Made by a program: the position numbers and the translations under genes. From Mytilisepta virgata (Eukaryota > Mollusca > Bivalvia > Mytilida > Mytilidae), in NCBI GenBank assembly GCA_028015205.1, contig CM051519.1:37801979-37865978 (forward strand): a DNA stretch of 64,000 nt. Reading direction: 5' to 3'. Of the stretch, positions 1 to 10,295 are shown piece by piece (the first letter of the stretch is position 1; each line of letters opens with the position of its first letter). The notes beneath the pieces were generated by a model that was not told where the DNA came from, did not search any database, and saw nothing but the letters and a program-made list of their open reading frames with translations.

Positions 1-285
1 TATATACTCCTATTTCCACGTGACATTTTTTCGTATGAATACTTGAAACGTAATAACTGAGAGTTGTGTTTTTTATGGTTTCTTAACATTAATTTTTATT
101 TTCCATGAATTTCCCACTTGTTTTTAATTTAATTTCTAGTAGAAATTAACAATGAAAAAACTGTCCAAAAAACTACAGTTCTGTTCTATATACATGTAGG
201 TTGTGAAGCACACAGTGTAGTCAGTGAGTTTTGTATATGATTATAATAAAATTCTGCAATTGTTTTTTGTTTTTTTTTTTTTCAG

Positions 286-398
286 AAATACGGGTGAAAT
301 GCAAATTATGGCTGATGGCGAAATCTGTTGGCTTCTGTTGGTACAGAAAACACGCTTATAGCAGAAAAACCTGGGGACTTATAAAAGCACGTTCATAA
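286..398 (+). CDS. Last exon of an unidentified gene (partial)
   Basis: A T-rich tract ending in CAG is followed by an exon that enters in phase 1 and reads about 37 codons to a TAA at 396-398. An AATAAA lies about 43 bases downstream (441-446). The peptide is basic and aromatic, with a V-K-C-K-L-W stretch near its start. The same acceptor context and nearly the same first residues occur at 63975, so the two look like paralogous 3' exons. The rest of the gene lies before the window. I do not recognise the family. Confidence 0.4.
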
Positions 399-484
399 GA
401 AATATTATTCACATTATAACTTATTATTCATTTTTATTATAATAAAAATTTATTTCATTACATATTATATGTATTTTAATCAAG

Positions 485-1385
485 GGCCAATTTCCAGTCC
501 TCTATCATTTTAAGTAATGTTGTCTGGCTGTCTGGCAGTCGTATCCTGCTCTAAAAGCAGACAAAGGATGAACTAAATTTTAAAAAAAGTCAGTAGGCTG
601 CAAGTTCAAAACCTTCTAATTTACTATTTTTCCTGTGTAGTGGCACCACTTGAGTTGAGCCTCTCTTAATTTGTCCGATAATACACAGTGCTCAGTTGTT
701 TTGTTTATTGATTTGTTATTGGTGCCACCACTTCTGGTTTAGCAATTTTCAGTATTTTGAAAGATATTCCGTCGTTACCTGTTGCTTTATTTATTTGTTT
801 TATTTGCTTTTGTACAAAAAAAACTAATTCATCTTCATCATTACAATTTCTGTTGATGGCAAGAATACTTAGAAAATTCTCATTTGCAGCACAGTCAGAT
901 CTAATATCTGACTGATATATTTTTCACAATTCACCCTTGTTTTTACCTCAATATTTTTGTTATACAACATTTTCTTCTTATATTATATATAGCATTTCTA
1001 AGTTCTTGATTTATAAATGTAGCAGGATTTTGTATCTTTTTTATTTTCTTCAAGGGCATATTTTCATTAATAATATTCAAAAATTCTGTTTCAAATTGTT
1101 CATATCTGAAGTTTTATCAACTTTTTCACCTGAGCTATTTTGCTCAAGATCTCGCTAAAATGCGTTTAAAACTTCTATAAGATTTATATTGAGTGTTTAC
1201 TATTGGTACATTGCCCTTTAAATGAAAAGCTTTGATATTGTGAACACCACTTATTGTAATTAAAATTTTTGCATATGGTTTCTCTTATTAGTAAGAATAA
1301 CGCCATTCAGAGTTGGTTTTGCATGTTGTGTAAAACAAGTCGGTTCTTTCACTATGTTCTCTAGGTCACAACATCACATACTGAC
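485..1385 (-). pseudogene. Degenerate LINE (endonuclease/reverse transcriptase) fragment
   Basis: Read on the minus strand in shifting frames, this stretch gives successive LINE ORF2 pieces. The end of the endonuclease comes first (a C-F-T-Q-H-A-K-P-T-L-N-like segment near 1320). The linker with N-Q-E-L-R-N-A follows near 1000. Then comes the pre-RT segment (G-N-D-G-I-S-F-K-I-L-K near 790) and an RT piece ending in L-L-K-M-I-E-D-W near 500. Stops and frameshifts break every part. The remaining 390 bp up to the GH114 gene hold nothing I recognise apart from a TATA-like run near 1640. Confidence 0.6.
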
Positions 1386-1775
1386 AGTATCGGTTGATTC
1401 TTATCTGCAGATAAGGCATCCTAGTTCAGATCTCAAAGTACTACACTTTATCCATTTAAGCACTCGAAAAAACTAATTTACACCCGGTAAAGTTTTTATA
1501 ATATACACTACGTGAAATAAATACGATTAATTTAATTAACAATAATTATGCAAATCATTTTAACAAACCGAATTTTATCCCTGTTCCGAAAACAAATTTA
1601 TTTCTTTTGTAACTAGGTCAACCTTGCTATACATACACATATATATACCGGGACAATATTTACTAGTACATGAGTCACGTCCATTCACAACGTGCCTATG
1701 ACTGGATAGAGATAAATTTAGTAACACTTTAAAAGAAGCTAGAACAACATTCTGTCCAGAACCTTATCAGACACG

Positions 1776-4050
1776 ATGTTCATACAGTTGTGTTTAATAG
1801 TTTTACCTGTAACAACACTATCAGCCGTGTGGAAACCAAGTCAAACCACTACTTTTCAGTGGCAGCTTAATAGCGGACATGTAAACACACACGTGAACGC
1901 ACATGTTTATGATGTGGATTTATTTGATGTTTCTACAAGTACCATCCAGTCATTACAAAAGTAAGGTTTCTTCTGATCGGGTACCTTGGCTGTTTCCTGC
2001 TCTTTGGTCTGGTTGTTGTCTCTTTGACACGTTCACCGTTTCCTTTCTCTATTTTTATTTGGGCGAATCGATTCGTCACAAAATGTTTGGTCGCAAAATT
2101 CTCAGCAACTACAGGTACAACTAATTTAAAGTCGGTGTGAAGAATGGTCATGATGAGATGTAAAGTGCTTACCGATTTTGAAGCTGTGGCACATCTACTT
2201 CCTGTTTAACGATGTCGCCAAACATTCTACACCATATAGCCTATCGAAATGTTTTGTCGCAATAGTCTCAGAAACTATAGGTTAAAACTAATTCAAAGTT
2301 GGTGTGAAGCATGATCATGATGATTTGTTAAGAGCTTACCGATTTTGAAACTGTGGTACATCTTCTTCCTGTTATACGATGCGGCCATACATTTTTTCAC
2401 CATATGGCTTATGTTAATGTTTGATCGCGAAATTCCCAAACAACAGGCCACAACTAATTTGAAGTTGGTGTGACGAATGGTCATGATGAGATGTAAAGTG
2501 CTTAACAAATTTTTACCTGTGGCACAAGTACTTCCTGTTTGAACGATGCCGCCATACATTTTCCACTATAAGGCCTATTTAAATTTTTCATCGCAATATT
2601 CTCAGCAAGTACGGACCATAGCTAATTCAAAGATGGTGTGAAGCATGACCATGATGAGTTGTAAAGTGCTTAACAAAGTTTTACCTGTGGCACATGTACT
2701 TCCTGTTGAACGAAGCCGCCATACATTTTCTACTAAACGGCCTATGGAAAGTTTTGGTCGCAAAATTCTCGGCAACTACAGGCAACAACTACTATTAATT
2801 CAAAGTTAGTGGTGTTAAGCATGACCATGATGAGTTGTACAGTGAGTATCAATTTTGTACCTATGGTATATGTACACTTCCTGTTTAATGATGCCTCCTT
2901 ACATTTTTGCCATATGGAATATGAAAATTTATGGTAAAAAAAAGCTCTGCACCCATGGGCAACAACTATTTTATAGGTGACTGGTATGAAGCATTATCAT
3001 GATGGGTTGTAAGGTGGTATACCGATTTTGGTATCTGTGGCACATCTATTTGCTATTCAACCATACTTACCTACATTTTTCACCATCTTTAACAATGCCA
3101 CCTTAAATTTTGGACCTATTTAAACATTTCTTTGAGCAGGGGGTATTTGTAAAGTTCTTTCATTAATATACTTTTCTGTTGGCATTATTTTTGTATTTTG
3201 TAACTATGATATGTTTAACATGTTAATTTGTATTTTATGTAAAGTCTGTTCTATAATTAATTTTATTTTGTTTTTATTTTATTGGACATATGAAATTCAA
3301 TAGTAATCAATGTTAAAACACCAAGAGGCTTGAGAACAGAAACAGGTTTAACTCCTTATAATTTATTTGTGCTTGTCCCAAGCTTAAACCGTGTGCTTTT
3401 GTTTAAGGCCACACGATAAATCCAAGATCTTCTCAGTTTTTCCCTATTTTCAGTTACAGAAACTGTTATTATTTTCTTTCCATCACAACTGCGCTTTTTA
3501 TACCCTAGTTCTGGAAAGAAAGTGATTTGCTATTTCTCAGCGGGGTCATACGAAAACTGGCGTCCGGATCATAGCAGTTTTCCAAGTGACGTAATTGGAC
3601 ACAAGCTTGATGGATGGAATGAAAAATGGCTAGATATAAGGGACGGAAGAGTAAAATCAATCATGTCGACCAGATTACGCAAAGCAAAAGATAAGGGATG
3701 TGATGGCGTCGAACCAGACAATGTGGATGGTTACTCCAATAATAACGGTTTCCATTTGTCGTCCAGTGACCAGCTGACATACAATAAATGGCTGGCAAAA
3801 GGTCAGATTTGTTTTTTTTTAACCGTTATACTACAAATTAATTTTACCTTGATTGGTTGTTTGTTTCAATAGGATGTTCACTATTTCATAAACCGCGAAC
3901 TTGTATTCTTCAATTCTTTTATTTTGAAACAGTCACCGACATGGTGACCACTGTACCCTACAAACAGTCACTGACATGTTAACCGCTGTACACTATTTAT
4001 TTATGTATTTAGCGTGAAAAAAATATCAACCTGTCAAATGCTTCAGATCA

Positions 4051-4082
<32 letters not shown>

Positions 4083-5984
4083 ATATGCATTTTATGCTCT
4101 GCATATTTCCTTTTGTCCCTTGCATTATTTTTTTAATGAATTATAAGTTTTGTATTGTAGGAATACAAATAAACGTAAATGGATATCGGATTGAAGTGCT
4201 ATCATTCTATTGAACAACAAAATATTAAGAATTTTCTGTTTTGTTATTTCAAAAACCCATGCGGTGAATAGTTCCTAAACAGAAAGAGACGTCCTTTTAA
4301 ATAAAGTTGCCTAATGAGAGAATCAGTATTCAAACTTTCGTTGGTTGAGTTGAGAGTAATGTACGTGTATCATGAACATATATAACGCTGATATTTTTGT
4401 TATTTTGCCCGAAATTTTACATTGAGACTAGTAATTATTTTCAACTATTACAGAAGCACATGGCCTTGGTCTGTCGGTTGGACTAAAGAACGATGTAGAT
4501 CAAATTGTCGAACTGGAGCCGTACTTTGACTGGGCTTTAAATGAGGAATGTGTTCATTACAATGAGTGCAAGAAATATCAACCGTTCATAAACGCTAATA
4601 AGGTACTAAATTACAATCATATTCATCTTTCTCTACTCACCACTAGCATAGTGTTTTTCAACAGCTCAAGTTTCATAATGATATTCTAAAAGACCTTCTT
4701 CTCTATAACCACTCGGCCAATTGGAACGAAACTTGGCAGCAATGGTACTTATTTGGTCCTCTTTCGGAATTGTATCAAATGACTGACCCCGCCCGTCATC
4801 CAAGATGGCCACCAGAGCCGAACATAGTTTAACATAGGACCCTATGAGGAATTTACTTAAAGATCTTCTTGTCTGAAACCCGCTTAGTCATTAGGAAAAA
4901 ACTTGGCAGCAATGGTCCTTAGCTGGTCCACTTTCAGACGTATATCCAATGACCCCGCCCGTCATCGAAGATGGCCGCCAGGGCCGAACATAGTTAGACA
5001 AAGTACATAATGGGAAATTTACTAAAAGATCTTCTTGTCTGAAACCACTTGATCAATTTGAACAAAACTTGGCAGCAATGGTCCTTTGTTGGTCCACTTT
5101 CAGTATTGTATCCGATGACCCCACCCGTCATTCAAGATGGCCGCGAGGGCAGAACATAGTCTAACAGTACCCTTTGGGAAATTTACTTAAAGTTCTTGTC
5201 TGAAACCACTGGGACAATTGGAACGAAACTTAACAGCAATAGTCCTTCAGTAGTTCTCTTTCAGAATTATATCCGAAGTCCCTGCCTGCTATCCAGGGTG
5301 GCTACCAGAGCCGAATATAGTTAAACATAGTACCCTATAGTAAGTTTACTAAACGATTTTCTTGTCTGAAACCACTGGGCCAGTTGGAACAAAGTTTGGC
5401 AGCAATAGTCCTTAGTTGGTGCTCTTTCAGAATAGTATCAGATGACACTGTCCCCCATTGAAGTTGGCTGCCAGAGTTGAACATAGTTTTAACATAGGAC
5501 CTACTGGGAAAAATCTCTGAAAGATCTTGTTTGAAACCAGTGAGCCAGTTGTAACTTGACAGCAACGTTCCAGGCTGCCAGTCAAGATGGACATAGTCCA
5601 GATGAGCGATACAGGCCACTGGAAGCTTCTAGTTTTCGTAACTATCTCTCCTCTACCATCGTTCGTACATTTTATCTTTCAGTAAAAAATTCTAAAATGA
5701 GTAGTGTTTTTCCCCAAACACCTGAATCGCCCCTCTAATTGCATATATTTGGTAGGTTTCTATTTATGCTAATATATTTTTGAAACTTTTATAAAAAAAA
5801 ACATTACAAACAAATCACAAATTCGATCTGTACATTGAAGGCAGTGTTCCATGTAGAGTATGTAGATGACCATAGTGATGGATCCAGTAAGAAGAGTTCC
5901 GTATGCCATTCCAGCAGACGACCTTCTCAGTTTATTACGCTCATCAAGGACTGGGACTTGACTGATTGGAGGATGACTTGTTAA
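1776..5984 (+). CDS. GH114 family secreted glycosidase (endo-alpha-1,4-polygalactosaminidase-like), 4 exons
   Basis: Exons are 1776-1960, 3509-3801, 4454-4602 and 5841-5984, with phases 2, 1 and 0 at the junctions. They give an uninterrupted 256-residue protein. It starts with a hydrophobic signal peptide (M-F-I-Q-L-C-L-I-V-L). Then come family hallmarks in order: W-K-P near the mature start, V-I-C-Y-F-S-A-G-S-Y-E, C-D-G-V-E-P-D-N-V-D-G-Y, G-L-K-N-D, D-W-A-L-N-E-E-C and A-V-F-H-V-E-Y. The length is normal for a one-domain GH114 TIM-barrel protein. Family members cleave galactosaminogalactan-like polymers, and the acidic residues of E-P-D-N-V-D are the likely active-site group. Substrate in this animal is unknown. 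Introns 1 and 3 are filled with satellite repeats. Complete, with no breaks seen. Confidence 0.88.
2040..3130. repeat. Degenerate tandem repeat in GH114 intron 1, unit about 180 bp
   Basis: About six diverged units repeat the order: a segment like GTCGCAAAATTCTCAGCAAC, then ACTAATT-AAAGT-GGTGTGAAG, then TCATGATGAG-TGTAAAGTGCTTA, then TGTGGCACAT-TACTTCCTGTT, then CCATACATTTT. Units decay toward the 3' end. The repeat is confined to the intron. Confidence 0.8.
4051..4078. repeat. (TA)n microsatellite
   Basis: About 14 perfect AT dinucleotides in GH114 intron 2. Confidence 0.9.
4680..5560. repeat. Degenerate tandem repeat in GH114 intron 3, unit about 170 bp
   Basis: Five to six units contain, in order, AAAGATCTTCTTGTCTGAAACC, AACTTGGCAGCAATGGTCCTT, a pyrimidine-rich CCACTTTCAG, CCCGCCCGTCATCCAAGATGG and GCCGAACATAGTT. 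The unit is unrelated to the intron 1 satellite. A short open frame across its 3' edge is a repeat by-product. Confidence 0.8.
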
Positions 5985-8629
5985 AACAAAATGGATTCTT
6001 TGAGTTCATTTTTGTATTTTGTGTACCTATTAAAGATTCTTGATGTGTAATATTAATTTTCCTTGTCAGATACGAGTAGTTAAAACTTTGGAAAGACACA
6101 AATCGTAAAAAATAGTAGAAGGGATAACTTAACTAACCCGCAACAATGTTAAAACAGTGTTGATGCACACTTTTTGAGTGGATGGGGAGTTTTCAAAAAG
6201 AGTGCTCTTTGTAGACTTGTGAAAAATGTTTACAAGGACCCCTTAATATTTGTGAATTTGATAGTTGCAATATTAGAACCATTAAATAAAATATTTCATG
6301 CCGCAAATATTTAAAATATAAATTTTTAATCACGATTATAAACAAGGCTAAAACATATCGATTTTTGATGTATGGAACTAACGCTTCCGTATATCATCTC
6401 AAGGTTCATCAACTGCTGATTTGGTGGCTTAAAATTTTCAACTTCGTCCAATAAAATCAACGTTTCTTTAATATATGACTTTAATTTTATTTAAAGTGCA
6501 ACAATTGCTATATTATTACTCACATATAGACCCCCCAACACACTGCGTAATAAAACTAAAATACTTAAGGCCGAAATTTATCTCGAGACAAAAGGGCTTT
6601 AGTCCTATTGAGATGTGCGATGCGACGTCAGTGTCAGACGCACACTCCAGCGGAGCCAAAATTTCTTGAAAAAAAAATTTAGTTTCAAATATTTTTTTCT
6701 GTAAAAAAAAATCCTAATTATTTAGATACTGTAATCTTAATGAATCGTTATTTCATAAAATTTTGTTTTTGATATTGCCAGGTTGTGTGTGTGTTTTTTG
6801 TTTTTGTTTTTGTTGTTTTTTTTTGTTTTTCTTTTGGTCAGGAAGAATAAAAAAAACACGAATACATAATTTAATATACTAAGTAAAGTCAAGAAATACC
6901 AAAGGGATATTCGAAGGAGGGAAAAATCGGAACGACTGGCAAATTCCGGAAAACAACACCAAAACAATACGTGCACTACAATTAAAAAATAACAACATAT
7001 GAACAACATGGACTCCGGAAGAGTAATCAGTCTCTGCTTCCTGTAGGACACCCGCCATGCTGCCCGGTCACAAAACTTAGGCAATATATTTATTTAATTG
7101 TATAGTATAAATTCAAATTTGTTCAAACCACGGTCCCACGGGGATATCAAAGGGCCACAATAGGGGTCTAAAGTTGACTACAGGAAAAATATGAAAAATG
7201 TATGAATATCATCTCTTCGAGAGCAACACAGCTACGGCATATTTAATTCATCCAAAAATGATCTTCATGTAGTGAAAATAAATATTTATTTGAAACAGTA
7301 GCCTTCCAGGAGTAAAGGAGGCTCTAGGAAAGCGCTATAACATGACCCTGCCATTCAGAAATAGTCTCTTATCTTTAAATTGGCAAAGATCCTCACCTCT
7401 TATCCATACCTATGGTACATATGGAAGGAGCCACCGGGGGGTCCTCGTCCCACTCTTTCAGATGTAATAAAAAATCTTTAAAAAATGTCGTTTTGTTCCT
7501 TGCCAAGAGAGGGGTTAAATGGATCATACTGAAAGGTACCAGGGGTCATTCCTGATCCCATTCTCTTAGAATTATCTTGAAAACAATTGAGATCCTCAAC
7601 TTGAAACCATCCCTGACTCCACCCTTTTAGAAGTCATCATCTTCAAAACATTGAGATCCTCAGCCTGAAACCATCCCTAACTTCACTCTTTAAGAAGTGA
7701 TAAAATATCCTGAAAAACAATTGAGATGCCCACTGCAAAGGTATATATTCTCTTGTACCTGGTATAAAGACAAGTCACAAATAGATGAAGAGCCCCACGG
7801 GTCATCCCGTACACCACCCTTTTATAACATGTATAAGTGGTCAAATATTTGAAAAAAATGGAGACCCCCATCCATATGAGCATTATGGTTTATGGTGCTC
7901 TTGTTTACGAAAGCCCGGAAGCATCATGCGAGATTCAATATCCAAAATTCGAAATCCGACATTCGATATCTTAAATTTGAGATTCGAAATTCAACATCTA
8001 GAAAGCTTTTAAGTTATGGGTATTGTTTTGCCAATGAAATATCTTTTCACTTTTATAGATAACTATAAACAAAACACTAGAAAAATAAATGGAAATGGTG
8101 AGCTGTCAAGAGGGGCATTTTTACAATGATTTAAATGTACAAAATACACAAGACGAACAAAACCAAATACAAAATCATAAAAAAAACAACAACCAAAGTT
8201 AAAAGTAAACAACCCCCCACGTTCGTTCAATGTGGTCTTGATCAAGAGCATAAAAATGTGTTGAATCTTGAAAACCCAGAGCGAAACTGAGTCCATACAA
8301 AAGAAGTTTCATTTGACGTTTCTGTTGTACAATAAACGTACTTTATATAAGGTAGATAGACGACAAAATGCATAATAATAATGAAACGCAGCAATCGGAG
8401 ATTGCACATCCCCCCGCTCCCAGCAAAGTCGGAATGCACAAAGTCTGAACCCCTCATAATTTCAAATTGCATAAATAGAGAAAAAGTTTGACACTGATCT
8501 TTGGATATCAAGAAACAACACAGAAATATGAAATTGGACTTCTACTGCTCGGACAAAGTCGAATGCAAAAGTTTTAAGATGGATAAAATTGAAATGGCCT
8601 ACATCAAATGAATGTAAGTCTTAACTTGT
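5985..8629. other. Intergenic stretch, AT-rich, no gene seen
   Basis: No supported coding exon was found. About 7380-7900 holds diverged copies of a short unit containing ATTGAGATCCTCA and GAAACCATCCCTGA. 6790-6830 is a T/G-rich simple run. 7925-8000 is a simple-sequence stretch built on ATTCGAAAT-like words. Short open frames here have no protein-like conservation. Confidence 0.6.
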
Positions 8630-9832
8630 CATGTCCATTAAATATATATATTGTTTAGGGGTGGGGATCTCAACTGTTTTTGAGATAACTTGTAATTTTG
8701 TAAATGAGGGGGGTGGGGCCGACCCCCGGGGATGACCATTCAACTGGTCTTGTCATGCCCACTAAGAATATATATGGTTTAGGGGTGGGGATCTCAACTG
8801 TTTTTGAGATAACTTGTAATTTTGTAAATGAGGGGGGTGGGGCCGACCCCCGGGGATGACCATTCAACTGGTCTTGTCATGCCCACTAAGAATATATATG
8901 GTTTAGGGGTGGGGATCTCAACTGTTTTTGAGATAACTTGTAATTTTGTAAATGAGGGGGGTGGGGCCGACCCCCCGGGGATGACCATTCAACTGGTCTT
9001 GTCATGCCCACTAAGAATATATATGGTTTAGGGGTGGGGATCTCAACTGTTTTAGAGATAACTTGTAATTTTCTAAATTAGGGGGGTGGGGCCGACCCCC
9101 GGGGATGACCATTAAACTTGTCTTGTCATGCCCACTAAGAATATATATGGTTTAGGGGTGGGGATCTTAACTGTTTTTGAGATATCTTGTAATTTTCCAA
9201 ATGAGGGGGGTGGGGCTGACCCCCGGGGGTGACCATGTAACTCGTCTTTAAATGTGGAATAAAAATATATATGGTTAAGGGGTGGGGATATGAACTGATC
9301 TTACCATATTTTGAGATTTTACATATTAGGGTGTAGCCCCACCCTCCGGGCAAAAATCAAAATTCCGAAACCTTTGGCACAGACAACTCTTCAAGTGTTA
9401 CTAGTGTACCTAATTTCATGTTTCTATCTTCTACGGTGTAGGAGGAGTTCTTGGACAATCGTTTTTAGACATTTTTTAACTCCTTAGGGCATTGCCCCTA
9501 GGGGCGGGACCAAAATTTTGATACCCTCTTTCAACTTGGGAAAGGCAATATAAGTAGTGACATAAGTTCCAATATCCTAGCTTTAACACTTTTGGAGATA
9601 TCTCCATTTATTGGATATCGCGAAATTCGTTTTTCGCTCATAATTTGGCCCCAAGGGGTCGAATTCCAATTTTAAGGGGTCTATTCCCTAGTGGGTCATA
9701 TACTCTTCCATGATGCCAAATTTCAAGTTTCTATCTTTTACCGTTTCAGAGATATGCCTTGCCACTACAGACGTACGTACGTACGGACGGACTGTATTAC
9801 ATGATCCCCCCGCTTTCGCTAAGCGGGGGGAT
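8630..9832. mobile_element. Minisatellite-cored repeat element (pearl/Helentron-derived type)
   Basis: A 124-bp unit, containing GTTTAGGGGTGGGGATCTCA and a GGGGCCGACCCCCGGGG palindrome, repeats about 5.5 times from 8630 to 9350 (unit starts 8653, 8777, 8901, 9026, 9150, 9274). A unique 3' part of about 450 bp follows. It ends in an ACGT/ACGG microsatellite (9768-9792) and a perfect hairpin with ten-base arms, C6-G-C-T-T against A-A-G-C-G6, and loop TCGCT (9806-9830). A tandem core plus ACGG-type microsatellite and no long terminal inverted repeats is the known layout of bivalve pearl elements. That assignment is inference. No coding capacity. Confidence 0.65.
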
Positions 9833-10295
9833 AAAAAGTAAATAATATTTCTTTGACGTTCAGAGTGTACAGAAAACGTACTATGTGTAAGATAGATGTA
9901 CTGCAAAATTATTCCACACTGATTCCACGGGATCGGAGTGTCCCCAGGCTGAAAATTATTTTCTGCTCAAGGCGTTGTCTGTATTGCCTTCCCAGTAAAA
10001 AACGAATTGTTGAGAAAAGATATCCAGCCCAGGATTATATGTTAGGATGGGGGCAGTATTCTTTGCAACTCAAATTATTTTATAAACAGGTAACATGTAA
10101 GAACAAGCTTTAGAAAATGAGACAATACAAGACAGAAAAGAACAGAAAACATTCTTTATTTAAATGTGTATTTTGAATAAATTAAATTTGTTTTATAATA
10201 CATTAATATTAAAACATGGGATAATGAGGTAAATACGAGCACTATACAAATTAATGTTTGCACCAAAAAATGGAAATGACCAAAATTTATTAATG

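Noticed and set aside
6737..7084. 115-codon minus-strand frame with hydrophobic runs
   Set aside because: Composition follows T/G and A-rich simple sequence, with no motif, no splice partner and no family resemblance.
8670..9353. Short frames on both strands in the 124-bp repeat
   Set aside because: The same peptide recurs with the repeat period and appears on both strands, as expected from a minisatellite.
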